This document shows, one piece after another, positions 27,498 through 36,620 of a DNA stretch of 64,000 bases (position 1 is the first letter of the stretch; every line of letters begins with the position of its first letter). The notes beneath the pieces were generated by a model. It saw only the letters and a list, made by a program, of their open reading frames with translations, did not search any database and was not told the DNA's origin. Position numbers and translations under genes: made by a program. Source of the stretch: Cerasicoccus sp. TK19100 (lineage in GTDB: Bacteria > Verrucomicrobiota > Verrucomicrobiia > Opitutales > Cerasicoccaceae); the NCBI RefSeq assembly GCF_027257155.1, contig NZ_JAPWDU010000002.1, positions 682,001 to 746,000 on the forward strand, given 5' to 3'.

Positions 27498-28051
27498 TAC
27501 TTGTCAGCGAAAAACGCTTCCACACGGGCTACAATGTCATCCACCGTGGCCAGTTTGCCCGCGCCTTCGTAACCGCAGGCGAGCATGCCGTTTTCCTGCG
27601 GCTCGATGAAGTGCGCACCGTATTCGCGAAGCTTGGCGATGTTAGCCTGCGTTGCCGGGTGGCAAAGCATCTTACCGTTCATTGCCGGAGCGATCATCAC
27701 GGGGGCCGGTGTGGCTAAATAAATACTCGTTAAGAGGTCAGGAGCCAAGCCATGAGCAAAACAGCCCAATATATTAGCCGTCGCTGGGGCAATAAGTAAC
27801 AAATCAGCCTTGTCGGCGAGCTCGATATGCCCCGGTTGCCAGCCCTTACCCTCGTCCCACAAATCCACGCTAACGGGATTGCGCGTCAGCGTTTGCAGGG
27901 TGATCGGGCCAATGATTTTGGCGGCCTCTGCGGTCATCACGGCAAAGACATTTGCGCCGCCCTGCGTCAGGCGCGAAGCGATGTCCGCCGCTTTATAAGC
28001 GGCAATGGAACCGGTGACACCCAGGATAATTGTTTTGCCGGAGAAGGACAT
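27497..28051 (-). CDS. coaC: Phosphopantothenoylcysteine decarboxylase (CoaC, flavoprotein)
   Basis: The 184-residue flavoprotein decarboxylates phosphopantothenoylcysteine in coenzyme A synthesis. Motifs are the FMN-binding GVTGSIAAYKAADI, the active-site His in GHIELAD, and APAMN. Only the decarboxylase half is present; the synthetase half (CoaB), fused in many bacteria, must be encoded elsewhere. It is the first gene of the coaC-dtd pair. Confidence 0.93.
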   Translation of the reverse strand: MSFSGKTIILGVTGSIAAYKAADIASRLTQGGANVFAVMTAEAAKIIGPITLQTLTRNPVSVDLWDEGKGWQPGHIELADKADLLLIAPATANILGCFAHGLAPDLLTSIYLATPAPVMIAPAMNGKMLCHPATQANIAKLREYGAHFIEPQENGMLACGYEGAGKLATVDDIVARVEAFFADK

Positions 28052-28250
28052 CCTCTCAGACTAAATTGTCCCTGCGTGAACGCACGCTAAAAATAAGGTG
28101 CCAGTTTTTAGACATTCCGTAACGCACCTGATGCATTCGGCGACGAAAGTTTTCATTTTTAAAAGAGACTCAGGTTTCAATTGTGGCATATCATTCGCTT
28201 TTTATACAGGAAACCACCTAGAAAACGTGACGCAACAGCTCTTACTCAAG

Positions 28251-29780
28251 ATGCACCGCCTCACACCCGCGATGCTGGGAATCGTCGCGGGTTCGTTAGC
28301 TTTTTTGGTAGTGAGCGTCTGCATCAGCCTGTTCTACTTGCTGGCCGTGCAGACCTACGACACCCGCGTGCGTGATCGCGTGGAAGACCTCGCCATGCTC
28401 GCCGCGACCGTGGTGGATGTCGAATCCCACGCCCAACTGCGTGACCCCGCCCTGACCGACAGCGAGCAGCATCGCAAGCTCCTGGAACCGCTGGTGAACA
28501 TCCACCGTATCATTCCCGAGGTGCACTATCTCTACACGATGATCATTCAGGATGGGCAGCAATATTTCATCCTCGATACCGCGCAGGATAGCCGCATTGA
28601 CAAACTTCCCGACACCGAAAGCTCCGCCATCATGGAGCTTTTTCCGACAAGTAACCCCCACGACTCCGAGGCGCGTCAGGCGCTGGCCAGCGGACGCCCA
28701 TTCGTTTACCCGGACTACTACTTGGACGACTTCGGGCGATTCATCTCAGCGGCGGCACCGCTCATGCGGGCAGATGGCTCACTGGAAGGCTTTGTCGGCG
28801 TAGACTACCGCATCAGCGCCTACGAAGGCCAGCTTTCCCAGCTACGGCAAACGGCTCTCATTGCACTGCTGGTGGGCTTTATCGGCTCAACGCTGATCGG
28901 GGTGATTTCTGCCAATCAGCGAGCCCGCACCCAGGAACAAGTCAGGGAACGCATCCGGGCGGAAAGCGAAATGCGCCGCGCCAAAGAAAAAGCTGAGGCC
29001 GCGCTGGACGCCAAACAGGAGCTGCTCTCGATCGCGGCTCACGACTTAAAGAACCCGCTGGCAGCGATCATTGGCGTGTCCGACCTCATGCAGATGAGCC
29101 TCCAACACGTCCCCAATCGCTACATTCCTGATAACACGCGGACGCTCTTTCAGAAGATCCCCCGCTACGCCAACAACATGCTGAAAATCATCGATGAAGT
29201 CCTCAAAGCCGAGACCATCGATCGCATCGGCATGCAAGTCGCGGATAAACCCTTTAACGCAACCGAAGCGGCCAACGAAGTCGTCGAGTTCAACCGCTTT
29301 GCTTCAAAGAAGAAAAACATCACCATCCACTACGTTTGCGAGCGCAGTTACTTCGTGCTGGGCGACCGCGACCGCATCATGGAGGCGCTGGATAACCTCA
29401 TCAGCAATGCCGTCAAATACTCGCCGCCAAACGCCCGCGTCGATGTGGCCATGGGCTGCGATTTAAAGCAAACAATGCTGCGCTTTTCCGTGACCGACGA
29501 AGGCCCCGGCCTTAGTGACGACGACCAGGCCAAGCTCTTCCAGAAGTTCCAAAAGCTCACGGCCAAACCTACGGGAGATGAGACCTCATCCGGCCTCGGT
29601 CTGTCCATCGTCAAGCATGTCGTGGAGGCTCACGGCGGTCGCGTTTTTTGCGAAAGCGAGGAAGGCTTCGGGGCGACGTTTATCATCGAGCTCCCCATCG
29701 TAAACAGCCAACCGCTCTACGCTTCGGTAAGCCAACAGCGCGAGCCGGAGACCCGTGCGGTCGCACTGCCCGCAGGCTAA
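28251..29780 (+). CDS. Membrane sensor histidine kinase
   Basis: The protein of about 509 residues has a first membrane helix at 8-33, a periplasmic sensor of about 165 residues containing YLYTMIIQDGQQYFILDTAQD (Cache/PAS-like), and a second helix near 200-222. A charged coiled coil follows, then the HisKA box LLSIAAHDLKNPLAAI (phospho-acceptor near His264) and a HATPase domain with NLISNAVKY, DEGPGLSDDD and GLGLSIVKH. It transmits an external signal to an unlinked response regulator; none is adjacent. A GTG at 28227 is an alternative start, and a longer frame would put hydrophilic residues before the first helix. Confidence 0.9.
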   Translation: MHRLTPAMLGIVAGSLAFLVVSVCISLFYLLAVQTYDTRVRDRVEDLAMLAATVVDVESHAQLRDPALTDSEQHRKLLEPLVNIHRIIPEVHYLYTMIIQDGQQYFILDTAQDSRIDKLPDTESSAIMELFPTSNPHDSEARQALASGRPFVYPDYYLDDFGRFISAAAPLMRADGSLEGFVGVDYRISAYEGQLSQLRQTALIALLVGFIGSTLIGVISANQRARTQEQVRERIRAESEMRRAKEKAEAALDAKQELLSIAAHDLKNPLAAIIGVSDLMQMSLQHVPNRYIPDNTRTLFQKIPRYANNMLKIIDEVLKAETIDRIGMQVADKPFNATEAANEVVEFNRFASKKKNITIHYVCERSYFVLGDRDRIMEALDNLISNAVKYSPPNARVDVAMGCDLKQTMLRFSVTDEGPGLSDDDQAKLFQKFQKLTAKPTGDETSSGLGLSIVKHVVEAHGGRVFCESEEGFGATFIIELPIVNSQPLYASVSQQREPETRAVALPAG

Positions 29781-29828
29781 CTCCGCATCCGATCAGAAAA
29801 TATAACTGACAACCGCCGCCGCGCGTGG

Positions 29829-31472
29829 ATGCTTGCGTCCATGCCAAAATGTCTGCCCGTCATCGCCATCATCCTTGCCCTGTTTTGCAGTGGCTGCGGC
29901 CAGCGGGAAACGCCAGTCGAACAGGCCAACCGCGAGCAGATCCTGCTACGGGCCAATGGTACGGAGCCCTCGGCGCTGGACCCGCACCTCGTCACCGGCG
30001 TCACTGAACACAACATCCTGGTGGCCCTGCTGGAGGGGCTCGTACGGCCGGACCCCAAAACACTGAAGCCGCTGCCCGGCGTGGCCGAGCGGTGGGACAT
30101 TTCTGACGATGGCCGCGTATACACCTTTCACCTGCGGGATGACGCCAAGTGGTCCAACGACGACCCTGTTACGGCGGCGGATTTCGCCTTTGCCTACGAG
30201 CGTATTTTGTCGCCTCGACTCGCTGCGGAATACGCCTCCCTGCTCTACCCGATGGTCAACGCCGAGGCGTTCAATACCGGCAAGCTCACTGACTTCTCGC
30301 AGGTCGGCGTAAAGGCCATCGATGAGCGGACGTTAGAGATCACGCTCAACGAAGCGACGCCTTATTTTTTATCCCTGCTGACGCACTACACGTGGTTCCC
30401 CGTGCATCCGCCTACCATCTTGGCCCACGGAGCCATCGACCAGCGCGAATCCCGCTGGACGCGTCCGGGAAACTTCGTGGGCAACGGCCCCTTCACCCTG
30501 GAAGAATGGCGTGTGCATGACCGCATCGAGACCAAAAAGAATCCGCTCTACTGGGGCCGCGACGACATCCTCCTCAACGGCGTGCATTTCCTGCCGTTTT
30601 CAAACCTCAATGCCGAGGAGCGTGCTTTTCGCTCCGAGCAGATCCACATCTCCTACGCGATTCCGACGCACAAAATACCGCCCTATCAGGCAGCCGAGGA
30701 CGACGCACTGCGCATCTCACCTTATCTGGGCACCTACTATTACGGGTTCAACACCGAGAAAGCGCCCTTGGATGACGCCCGTGTCCGACGCGCTTTGAGC
30801 CTGGCCATCGACCGCGAAGGCATCACAGAAAACATCACCAAGGCCGGACAAATTCCCGCCAGTCACTTTACTCCACCGGACACGGCGGGCTACACCGCCG
30901 AGGCCACCATGAGCCTAGACCTGCAAGCCAACATCGCCGAAGCTCAGCGCCTGCTCGCCGAGGCTGGCTACCCCAATGGCGAGGGCCTGCGCGAACTGGA
31001 ACTGCTCTACAACACCTCGGAGAGCCATAAGGCCATCGCCGAGGCTATCCAGTATTTCTGGCAAACCCACCTGGGCGTCCGCGTCAAGCTGATCAACCAG
31101 GATTGGAAGGTGTATCTGATTAACCGCCGCGAAGGCAATTTTGACATCGTTCGCGCCGGCTGGATCGGCGATTACAACGACCCGAGCACCTTTCTGGACC
31201 TCATGTCGAGTTGGTCCGGCACGAACAGCTCACGCTGGAAAAACGACGACTACGACGCACTGATCCGACAAGCGGCCAAGGCGAGCAACCCCGAGGAGCG
31301 GCTGGCGCTCTTTCAGCAGGCTGAGGCCATTCTCATGGCAGAAATGCCGGTAGCACCGATCTATTTTTACGTGAGCGCCTACCTAGTCAATCCAGCGGTT
31401 CAGGGTTGGTATCCCAACATTCTCGACCAGCATCCGTTTCAGGGCATTTACCTCGACCCCGACGCGGAGTAA
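29829..31472 (+). CDS. Oligopeptide ABC transporter substrate-binding lipoprotein (OppA-like)
   Basis: The protein of 547 residues belongs to the SBP_bac_5 family that captures peptides outside the membrane. A signal peptide with lipobox-like ALFCSGC is followed by family blocks: ANGTEPSALDPHLVTGVTEHNIL, YTFHLRDDAKWSNDDPVTAADF, GFNTEKAPLDDARVRRALSLAIDRE and WIGDYNDPSTFLDL. The permease and ATPase genes are not adjacent, so it is an orphan binding protein. It starts 48 bases after the histidine kinase stop and may be co-transcribed with it. An ATG at 29841 is an alternative start. Confidence 0.92.
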   Translation: MLASMPKCLPVIAIILALFCSGCGQRETPVEQANREQILLRANGTEPSALDPHLVTGVTEHNILVALLEGLVRPDPKTLKPLPGVAERWDISDDGRVYTFHLRDDAKWSNDDPVTAADFAFAYERILSPRLAAEYASLLYPMVNAEAFNTGKLTDFSQVGVKAIDERTLEITLNEATPYFLSLLTHYTWFPVHPPTILAHGAIDQRESRWTRPGNFVGNGPFTLEEWRVHDRIETKKNPLYWGRDDILLNGVHFLPFSNLNAEERAFRSEQIHISYAIPTHKIPPYQAAEDDALRISPYLGTYYYGFNTEKAPLDDARVRRALSLAIDREGITENITKAGQIPASHFTPPDTAGYTAEATMSLDLQANIAEAQRLLAEAGYPNGEGLRELELLYNTSESHKAIAEAIQYFWQTHLGVRVKLINQDWKVYLINRREGNFDIVRAGWIGDYNDPSTFLDLMSSWSGTNSSRWKNDDYDALIRQAAKASNPEERLALFQQAEAILMAEMPVAPIYFYVSAYLVNPAVQGWYPNILDQHPFQGIYLDPDAE

Positions 31473-32126
31473 TTACTTCTCATCACGCAGCCAGGCCAGC
31501 AGCTCTTCCGGCTCATCCACGATGGTGGCCGGTTCCTGCTTCTGCAGCACATGGCGCAGGTTGAATCCCCACGTTACGCCGACCGCGCTGACCTCCGCCT
31601 TCGCGGCTGCCTTCAAGTCCCGGCATTCGTCGCCAATATAGACGAGTTCATCCGGTTCCAGGGTGAAGGTTTTCATGATTGCCCTCAGGTTCTTGGCCTT
31701 GCCCGCCAGCTTGGTCGTCGTGCTGATAAAGTCAAAGAATGCGATGTCCTCTTTCGCCAGGAAGGCCTCGACGTTCAGCTTAGCGTTCGAAGTTAGGATA
31801 CCGAGTGTCTTCACGTGAGGCCGTAGCTCGCGCAAAATCTGTGGCATGCCGTGGATCGGCTTCACTTCGCTAATGCGCTTGCCGAAAATGCGCCGCCCCT
31901 CGCGAACCATCGACGGAATCTTCATCCGCGGTATATCGTAAGCGCGGATGAACTGCTTCATCGTCATGTTCCGCGCTGCGGGCAGATTCTCCGGTGTTAC
32001 CTGCCGGTAACCATAGACCGGAGCCAGGCGATTATACAGCCGCACCGCATCGTTAAACGAATCGGCAATGGTCCCGTCGAAATCGAAGACGACAGCAGTG
32101 GGTAATCGCTTTACCTTGGCGGTCAT
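31473..32126 (-). CDS. HAD-family hydrolase, phosphoglycolate phosphatase-like
   Basis: The 217-residue protein has the HAD motifs in order: FDFDGTIADS (nucleophile Asp), ILTSNAK (motif II), a Lys in KLAGKAKNL and YIGDECRDLKAAAKA (motif IV). These hydrolyse small phosphate esters; phosphoglycolate is a common substrate of this branch but unproven here. The stop codon abuts that of the convergent oppA-like gene with no base between them. Confidence 0.85.
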   Translation of the reverse strand: MTAKVKRLPTAVVFDFDGTIADSFNDAVRLYNRLAPVYGYRQVTPENLPAARNMTMKQFIRAYDIPRMKIPSMVREGRRIFGKRISEVKPIHGMPQILRELRPHVKTLGILTSNAKLNVEAFLAKEDIAFFDFISTTTKLAGKAKNLRAIMKTFTLEPDELVYIGDECRDLKAAAKAEVSAVGVTWGFNLRHVLQKQEPATIVDEPEELLAWLRDEK

Positions 32127-32256
32127 AGTAGCGTGCAGCATTGCTCCTGACTGCCTGATGGCAAATGCAAAGCGCCGCTAATGCCTCGAATTTACAATAC
32201 TGCAATAAGCCTGTTTTCACGTGCAATCCTGGCCCAAAAATGCATTAATCCAACCC

Positions 32257-33621
32257 ATGGAGTTAAGCGAAGCAGACTTGGCCCTCATTGAGAAATACTC
32301 ACGCCCCGGCCCCCGCTATACCAGCTACCCACCGGCCAACCATTTTGCCCCGGTGGAAGATGCGCAGGCCGTGCTGGCTGCGACGGAGACCTCCACCGCG
32401 CCGCTTTCGCTGTATTTCCATCTGCCGTTTTGCGAAACGCTGTGCTGGTTCTGCGGATGCCACACGATCACCACGCTCAACCATGACCGCGCGGATGACT
32501 ATCTGGACCTCCTGGAGCAAGAGTTGGCACTGTTTACCCGCCATCTCCAGCCTGGCCGAAGCGTCACCCAAATGCATTTCGGCGGAGGCACGCCCAACTT
32601 CTTTACCGCCGCGCAACTGGACCGCCTGGGCGAAATGATTCACGCCCACTTTGCCTTTACCGACGATGCGGAAATCTCGGTAGAGCTCGACCCGCGTCGA
32701 TTAGACGAATCCCACATCGCCGCGTTTGCCCGCATGGGGGCCACGCGCGCCTCCTTCGGTGTTCAGGATTGCAATGAAGATGTGCAAAAAGCGATTCATC
32801 GCGAGCAACCGCACGAGCAGAACATCGCCGCGATGGAACTGCTTCGCAAGCATGGCTACACCTCAGCCAACATCGACCTCATATATGGCTTACCACTGCA
32901 AAACCCGGAGAGCTTCAACGCCACGCTCGACGCCGTGCTCGGCCTGAAGCCGGACCGCTTTGCTATCTTCAATTACGCGCATGTGCCATGGATCAAGCCC
33001 GCGCAAAAAATCCTCGAACGCCACCCCCTGCCCACACCACGCGAGAAGTTAAAACTACTCCAGCTTTGCATCGCAAAGTTAACGAGTGCCGGCTATGAAT
33101 ACATCGGCCTTGACCACTTTGCCCTGCCTGATGACGAGCTGGTCATTGCGCAAAAGAACAAATCGCTTCAACGCAATTTCCAAGGCTACAGCACCAAGGC
33201 CGGCGTCGAAATTTGCGGCTTCGGCATCTCGGCGATTTCGCAATCTGCTGGCGCGTTTCGACAGAACGAAAAAGACCTGACCGCCTACCGTGACGCGCTG
33301 GCCAAGGGTCGCCTGCCCATTACCCGGGGCTACCAGTTAACTGATGAGGACAAGCTGCGCGGCAACGTCATCATGCGCCTCATGTGCGACCTCTCGCTCG
33401 ACTTCGACGCGCTCTCCACACAATGGAACATTGACGCCCGCGAGCATTTCGCCAGCGCCATTGCCCAACTGGAAGAACCCGCCAAAGACGGGCTCATCAT
33501 CTGGACAGATTACGGATTCGACGTCACCGAACTGGGGCGCTTGTTTATCCGCAATCTGGCAATGTGCTTCGACGCCTACCTCCAGCCCGTGAACGAGCAG
33601 CGCTACTCGTCCACGGTGTAA
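32257..33621 (+). CDS. hemN: Oxygen-independent coproporphyrinogen III oxidase (radical SAM)
   Basis: The 454-residue enzyme decarboxylates coproporphyrinogen III to protoporphyrinogen IX without oxygen. The radical-SAM cluster motif is CETLCWFC (CxxxCxxC), preceded by LYFHLPF and followed by FGGGTPNFF. The early segment RPGPRYTSYPPANHF and the C-terminal HemN domain (QLTDEDKLRGNVIMRLMC) distinguish HemN from the similar HemW. The ATG at 32257 is preferred because it starts MELSEADLALIEKYSRPGPRYTSYP-like sequence; a GTG at 32221 would add 12 residues. No FNR box is recognisable upstream. Confidence 0.95.
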   Translation: MELSEADLALIEKYSRPGPRYTSYPPANHFAPVEDAQAVLAATETSTAPLSLYFHLPFCETLCWFCGCHTITTLNHDRADDYLDLLEQELALFTRHLQPGRSVTQMHFGGGTPNFFTAAQLDRLGEMIHAHFAFTDDAEISVELDPRRLDESHIAAFARMGATRASFGVQDCNEDVQKAIHREQPHEQNIAAMELLRKHGYTSANIDLIYGLPLQNPESFNATLDAVLGLKPDRFAIFNYAHVPWIKPAQKILERHPLPTPREKLKLLQLCIAKLTSAGYEYIGLDHFALPDDELVIAQKNKSLQRNFQGYSTKAGVEICGFGISAISQSAGAFRQNEKDLTAYRDALAKGRLPITRGYQLTDEDKLRGNVIMRLMCDLSLDFDALSTQWNIDAREHFASAIAQLEEPAKDGLIIWTDYGFDVTELGRLFIRNLAMCFDAYLQPVNEQRYSSTV

Positions 33622-33632
33622 GAGTCTTTAAG

Positions 33633-33720
33633 GTAGGGACGCACCTCCGGGGCGTCCGCGTTGCAGTAAGTATCATTGAACACCACCTAATGGGCGGACG
33701 CCCCGGAGGTGCGTCCCGAC
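33633..33720. repeat. REPIN-like hairpin between hemN and xylA
   Basis: Perfect 24-bp inverted arms (33636-33659 and 33694-33717) flank a 34-bp loop, with GTAG at 33633-33636. Each arm contains GGACGC...GCGTCC and can fold alone. The sequence is shared with 47144-47255. It fills almost the whole convergent gap and may also act in transcript termination. Confidence 0.85.
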
Positions 33721-33736
33721 CAATTTTCATACAGGT

Positions 33737-35044
33737 TTAAAGGAACTCGTTGACCAGGTTTTCCAGCATTTCCTGACGGCCGCTTTTGAGCAGTGGCTCA
33801 CTGTTGCCGAGCGCGAATTGCTCCAGTTCGGAAAAGCTGCATTTACCGGCTTCTATCTTTCGACCAAGCTCGCTGTCGAAGCTGCTGTAGCGCTCCTTCA
33901 CAAAGTTGGCCAATCGGCCGTCTTCACGAATAGCCGCGGCAATTTTTAAACCGCGAGCAAAAGCATCCATGCCGCCAATGTGGGCATACATGAGGTCCAT
34001 CGGCTCATGAGACTCACGGCGGCGCTTGGCGTCAAAGTTCAAACCACCGGTAGTGAAGCCGCCCATCTCCAGCACCTTGAGCATGACCTGCGTCGTGCCG
34101 TAAATGTCCGTCGGGAATTGGTCGGTATCCCAGCCAATGAGCGTATCGCCGCGGTTGGCATCGATACTGCCCAGCATACCGGCATTGATGGCCACCGTCA
34201 GCTCGTGCTCCATCGTGTGGCCGGCCAGCGTGGCGTGGTTGGTTTCCAAATTGAGGCGGAAGCGGTCCATCAGCCCGTACTCGCGGAGGAAATTCAGGCA
34301 GGCTGCCGCATCGCTGTCGTATTGGTGCGTGGAGGGCTCGCGCGGCTTGGGCTCGATGTAGAACGGGCCATCGAAGCCGATCTCGTTGGCGTGATCCACT
34401 GCCATGTGCAGGAACGCCGCCTGGTGATCAAGCTCACGCTTCATGTTGGTATTCAGCAGCGTGGCATACCCCTCGCGACCGCCCCAGAAAGTATAGCCCA
34501 AGCCATCCAACTCCTTGGTGCACGAGATCGCTTTTTTCACCTGAGCCGCAGCGTAGGCGTAGACATTCATGTCCGGCGAAGTCGCGGCACCGTGCGCATA
34601 GCGTGGGTGGCTGAACAAGCAGGCCGTGCCCCAAAGCAGTTGCACGCCGGTCTCGGTCTGCTTTTCCTTCAGCTTGGCGACAACGGCATCCAGCGCTTCA
34701 TTCGACTTGGCCAGATCGCCTAGTTCCGGCGCGATATCGCGATCATGCCAGCAATAGAATTCGATGCCGATTTTCTGCAAAAATTCAAAGAAAACGTCCA
34801 CGCGGTTCAGAGCGTTTTCGATGGAGTCAGAGCCGTCGTCCCAAGGCATCAACGCCGTGCCACCGCCAAAGGGATCGCCCAGCACATTGCGCATCACATG
34901 CCAGTAAGGTGCGGCAAAGCGCAGGTGGTCCTTCATCGGTTTTCCGGCGACAAGCTCGTCCGGATTGTAGTGCTTGAAGGCTAGCGGGTTCTTCGAGCTC
35001 GGGCCCTCGTAGCCAATTTTATCGCAGTCGAAATATTGAATCAT
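33737..35044 (-). CDS. xylA: Xylose isomerase
   Basis: The 435-residue enzyme interconverts D-xylose and D-xylulose with two divalent metal ions. Signatures are [12 protein letters not shown] (His100), [41 protein letters not shown] and [10 protein letters not shown]. The length fits the longer class-II isomerases. Xylulokinase and transporters are not adjacent. The gene is divergent from the PAS-AraC regulator at 35170, which may control it. Confidence 0.97.
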   Translation of the reverse strand: MIQYFDCDKIGYEGPSSKNPLAFKHYNPDELVAGKPMKDHLRFAAPYWHVMRNVLGDPFGGGTALMPWDDGSDSIENALNRVDVFFEFLQKIGIEFYCWHDRDIAPELGDLAKSNEALDAVVAKLKEKQTETGVQLLWGTACLFSHPRYAHGAATSPDMNVYAYAAAQVKKAISCTKELDGLGYTFWGGREGYATLLNTNMKRELDHQAAFLHMAVDHANEIGFDGPFYIEPKPREPSTHQYDSDAAACLNFLREYGLMDRFRLNLETNHATLAGHTMEHELTVAINAGMLGSIDANRGDTLIGWDTDQFPTDIYGTTQVMLKVLEMGGFTTGGLNFDAKRRRESHEPMDLMYAHIGGMDAFARGLKIAAAIREDGRLANFVKERYSSFDSELGRKIEAGKCSFSELEQFALGNSEPLLKSGRQEMLENLVNEFL

Positions 35045-35169
35045 GTTTCACGGGGTTAGGGTTATGCGTTTAAGAACTTTAACTGCGGAAAGTATAACAA
35101 ATCGAGCATCGAAATAGAATTGCATTGGCTGGCAATTACTTTGCACTTTCAGTCATCTACAGACGTGAC

Positions 35170-35895
35170 ATGCAACTACCGGACTCAATACACGAAGGAG
35201 CACTCGATGCAGTCATTTCCCTGTTTGAAGACGTCCAGGACATCCTTTTTTGGATTAAAGACCGTGATTTACGCATTGTTCGGCTGAACCAGGCATTTGC
35301 CGATCGCGTCAAACTCCCTCAAGCCGACATCATCGGTAAAACGGATGCCGAACTGTATTTCCCCGAGCTGGCGCGTGTCTTTATGGCCGATGACCAGCAG
35401 GTCATGCAGACCGGTCAAGCAATTCGCCGAAAGGTCGAGCTGCTCACCAATCGCTGGGGTGGCGTCGAATGGCGATCCACCACCAAACTGCCCATTTTCG
35501 ACAACCACGGCATGGTAACCGCAACCACCGGGATCTCCCGCCCGTTAACGGATGCGACCGAGAAACTACCGCCCGAATACCGGGCATTCAGCCGCCTCGT
35601 CGATTACTGCCGCGCAAACTTAACGGACAGCATCGATGTGGAGCAAATCGCCCGCCATGCCGGCATGTCACTAGCCACCTTAACGCGGCGTTTCCGCAGG
35701 CACTTGGGCATTAGCCCGGGTGAGTTTTTGAGCCAGCTTCGTCTCTCCCGCGCCTGCCAGCTGCTCAGCGATTCACCACTCAATATTACCGAAATAGCCT
35801 TGGAGTGCGGCTACGATAGCCCGGCCGCATTTTCACGGGCGTTCCGGCGCCAAATGAACATGGCTCCGCGCGACTACCAACAGAAGACGAGGTAA
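35170..35895 (+). CDS. AraC-family regulator with N-terminal PAS domain
   Basis: The 241-residue protein joins a PAS sensor (about residues 12-125: DVQDILFWIKDRDLRIVRLNQAFADR, GKTDAELYFPE, TTKLPIFDNHGMVTATTGISR) to a C-terminal AraC double helix-turn-helix (about 140-240: IDVEQIARHAGMSLATLTRRFRRHLG, ITEIALECGYDSPAAFSRAFRRQ). PAS replaces the usual sugar-binding cupin. It is transcribed away from xylA with about 125 bases between starts, so control of xylA is likely. The ATG at 35170 is preferred to a TTG at 35125. Confidence 0.88.
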   Translation: MQLPDSIHEGALDAVISLFEDVQDILFWIKDRDLRIVRLNQAFADRVKLPQADIIGKTDAELYFPELARVFMADDQQVMQTGQAIRRKVELLTNRWGGVEWRSTTKLPIFDNHGMVTATTGISRPLTDATEKLPPEYRAFSRLVDYCRANLTDSIDVEQIARHAGMSLATLTRRFRRHLGISPGEFLSQLRLSRACQLLSDSPLNITEIALECGYDSPAAFSRAFRRQMNMAPRDYQQKTR

Positions 35896-35906
35896 AAGCG
35901 AGCCGT

Positions 35907-36620
35907 TTACTCGACGTAAGTTAGCCAGAAATGCCCCGGCTCGGGCTCGCCGTACTCCATAATCTCCTGCTCCATGTAGGTATGTCGCATGCCCGTGGGG
36001 GAGTAAATGATCACCGCGGTCATCATTTGCTCCGGACGCAAGGCGATGACGCCATCATAAAGCATACGCCAGCCGTCTTGGGTTTTCTCCCCAACTTTCG
36101 CAATTACGCGATGCTTGGCATCTGGGTTAAGCTTTAAAAGCGTGGTACTGCCCGCAGCGAGTTGTGCCTTGGCATCGCCAATGACAATCGCCGTGTCCGC
36201 AACACCGAGGTTAAAAATCCTGAGTGACTGCGGTGTCTTATCCTCGCTGCCAGTTTCCAAAATAACGTAATCGTAGCCGCTCGCATTGGATGTATCCGGC
36301 TGGACCACGACAAGCGCAGACTTGCCTTGTTTCGGCGCATTCAGCGTCAGTATTTTTTGACGCGCATCATTCTTGCGGGAGCTCTTGGCCCGCAGGATTT
36401 CCAAAGGCTGACCAAGCGAAACCTTAACCGGTTGACTGATCGAATACGGTGCCGCACTCACCCGTTTTTCCCCGCCTTCCTGCTTTAAGAAATAGGCACC
36501 TCGCGATTCATCAAGGAACAGAAAACGCAACTGCATCGTCTCACGCTCCTGCCCAAACAAGGAGCAAGCGCTAAAGATCAGAATCAAAGTCAGCCAACTG
36601 ACTGGAGATAAACGCATCAT
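35907..36620 (-). CDS. Secreted protein of unknown function, partner of the prepilin-like gene
   Basis: The 237-residue protein starts MMRLSPVSWLTLILIFSACSLFG, a signal peptide (a Cys in FSACSL may be lipidated, though the lipobox is poor). The rest is beta-rich (ALVVVQPDTS, YDYVILETGSEDKTPQSLRIFNLG, GWRMLYDGVIALRP) without a recognised family. Its start codon overlaps the upstream gene's stop by 4 bases (ATGA), so the two are translationally coupled and probably act together. It converges on the PAS-AraC gene with 11 bases between stops. Confidence 0.75.
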   Translation of the reverse strand: MMRLSPVSWLTLILIFSACSLFGQERETMQLRFLFLDESRGAYFLKQEGGEKRVSAAPYSISQPVKVSLGQPLEILRAKSSRKNDARQKILTLNAPKQGKSALVVVQPDTSNASGYDYVILETGSEDKTPQSLRIFNLGVADTAIVIGDAKAQLAAGSTTLLKLNPDAKHRVIAKVGEKTQDGWRMLYDGVIALRPEQMMTAVIIYSPTGMRHTYMEQEIMEYGEPEPGHFWLTYVE

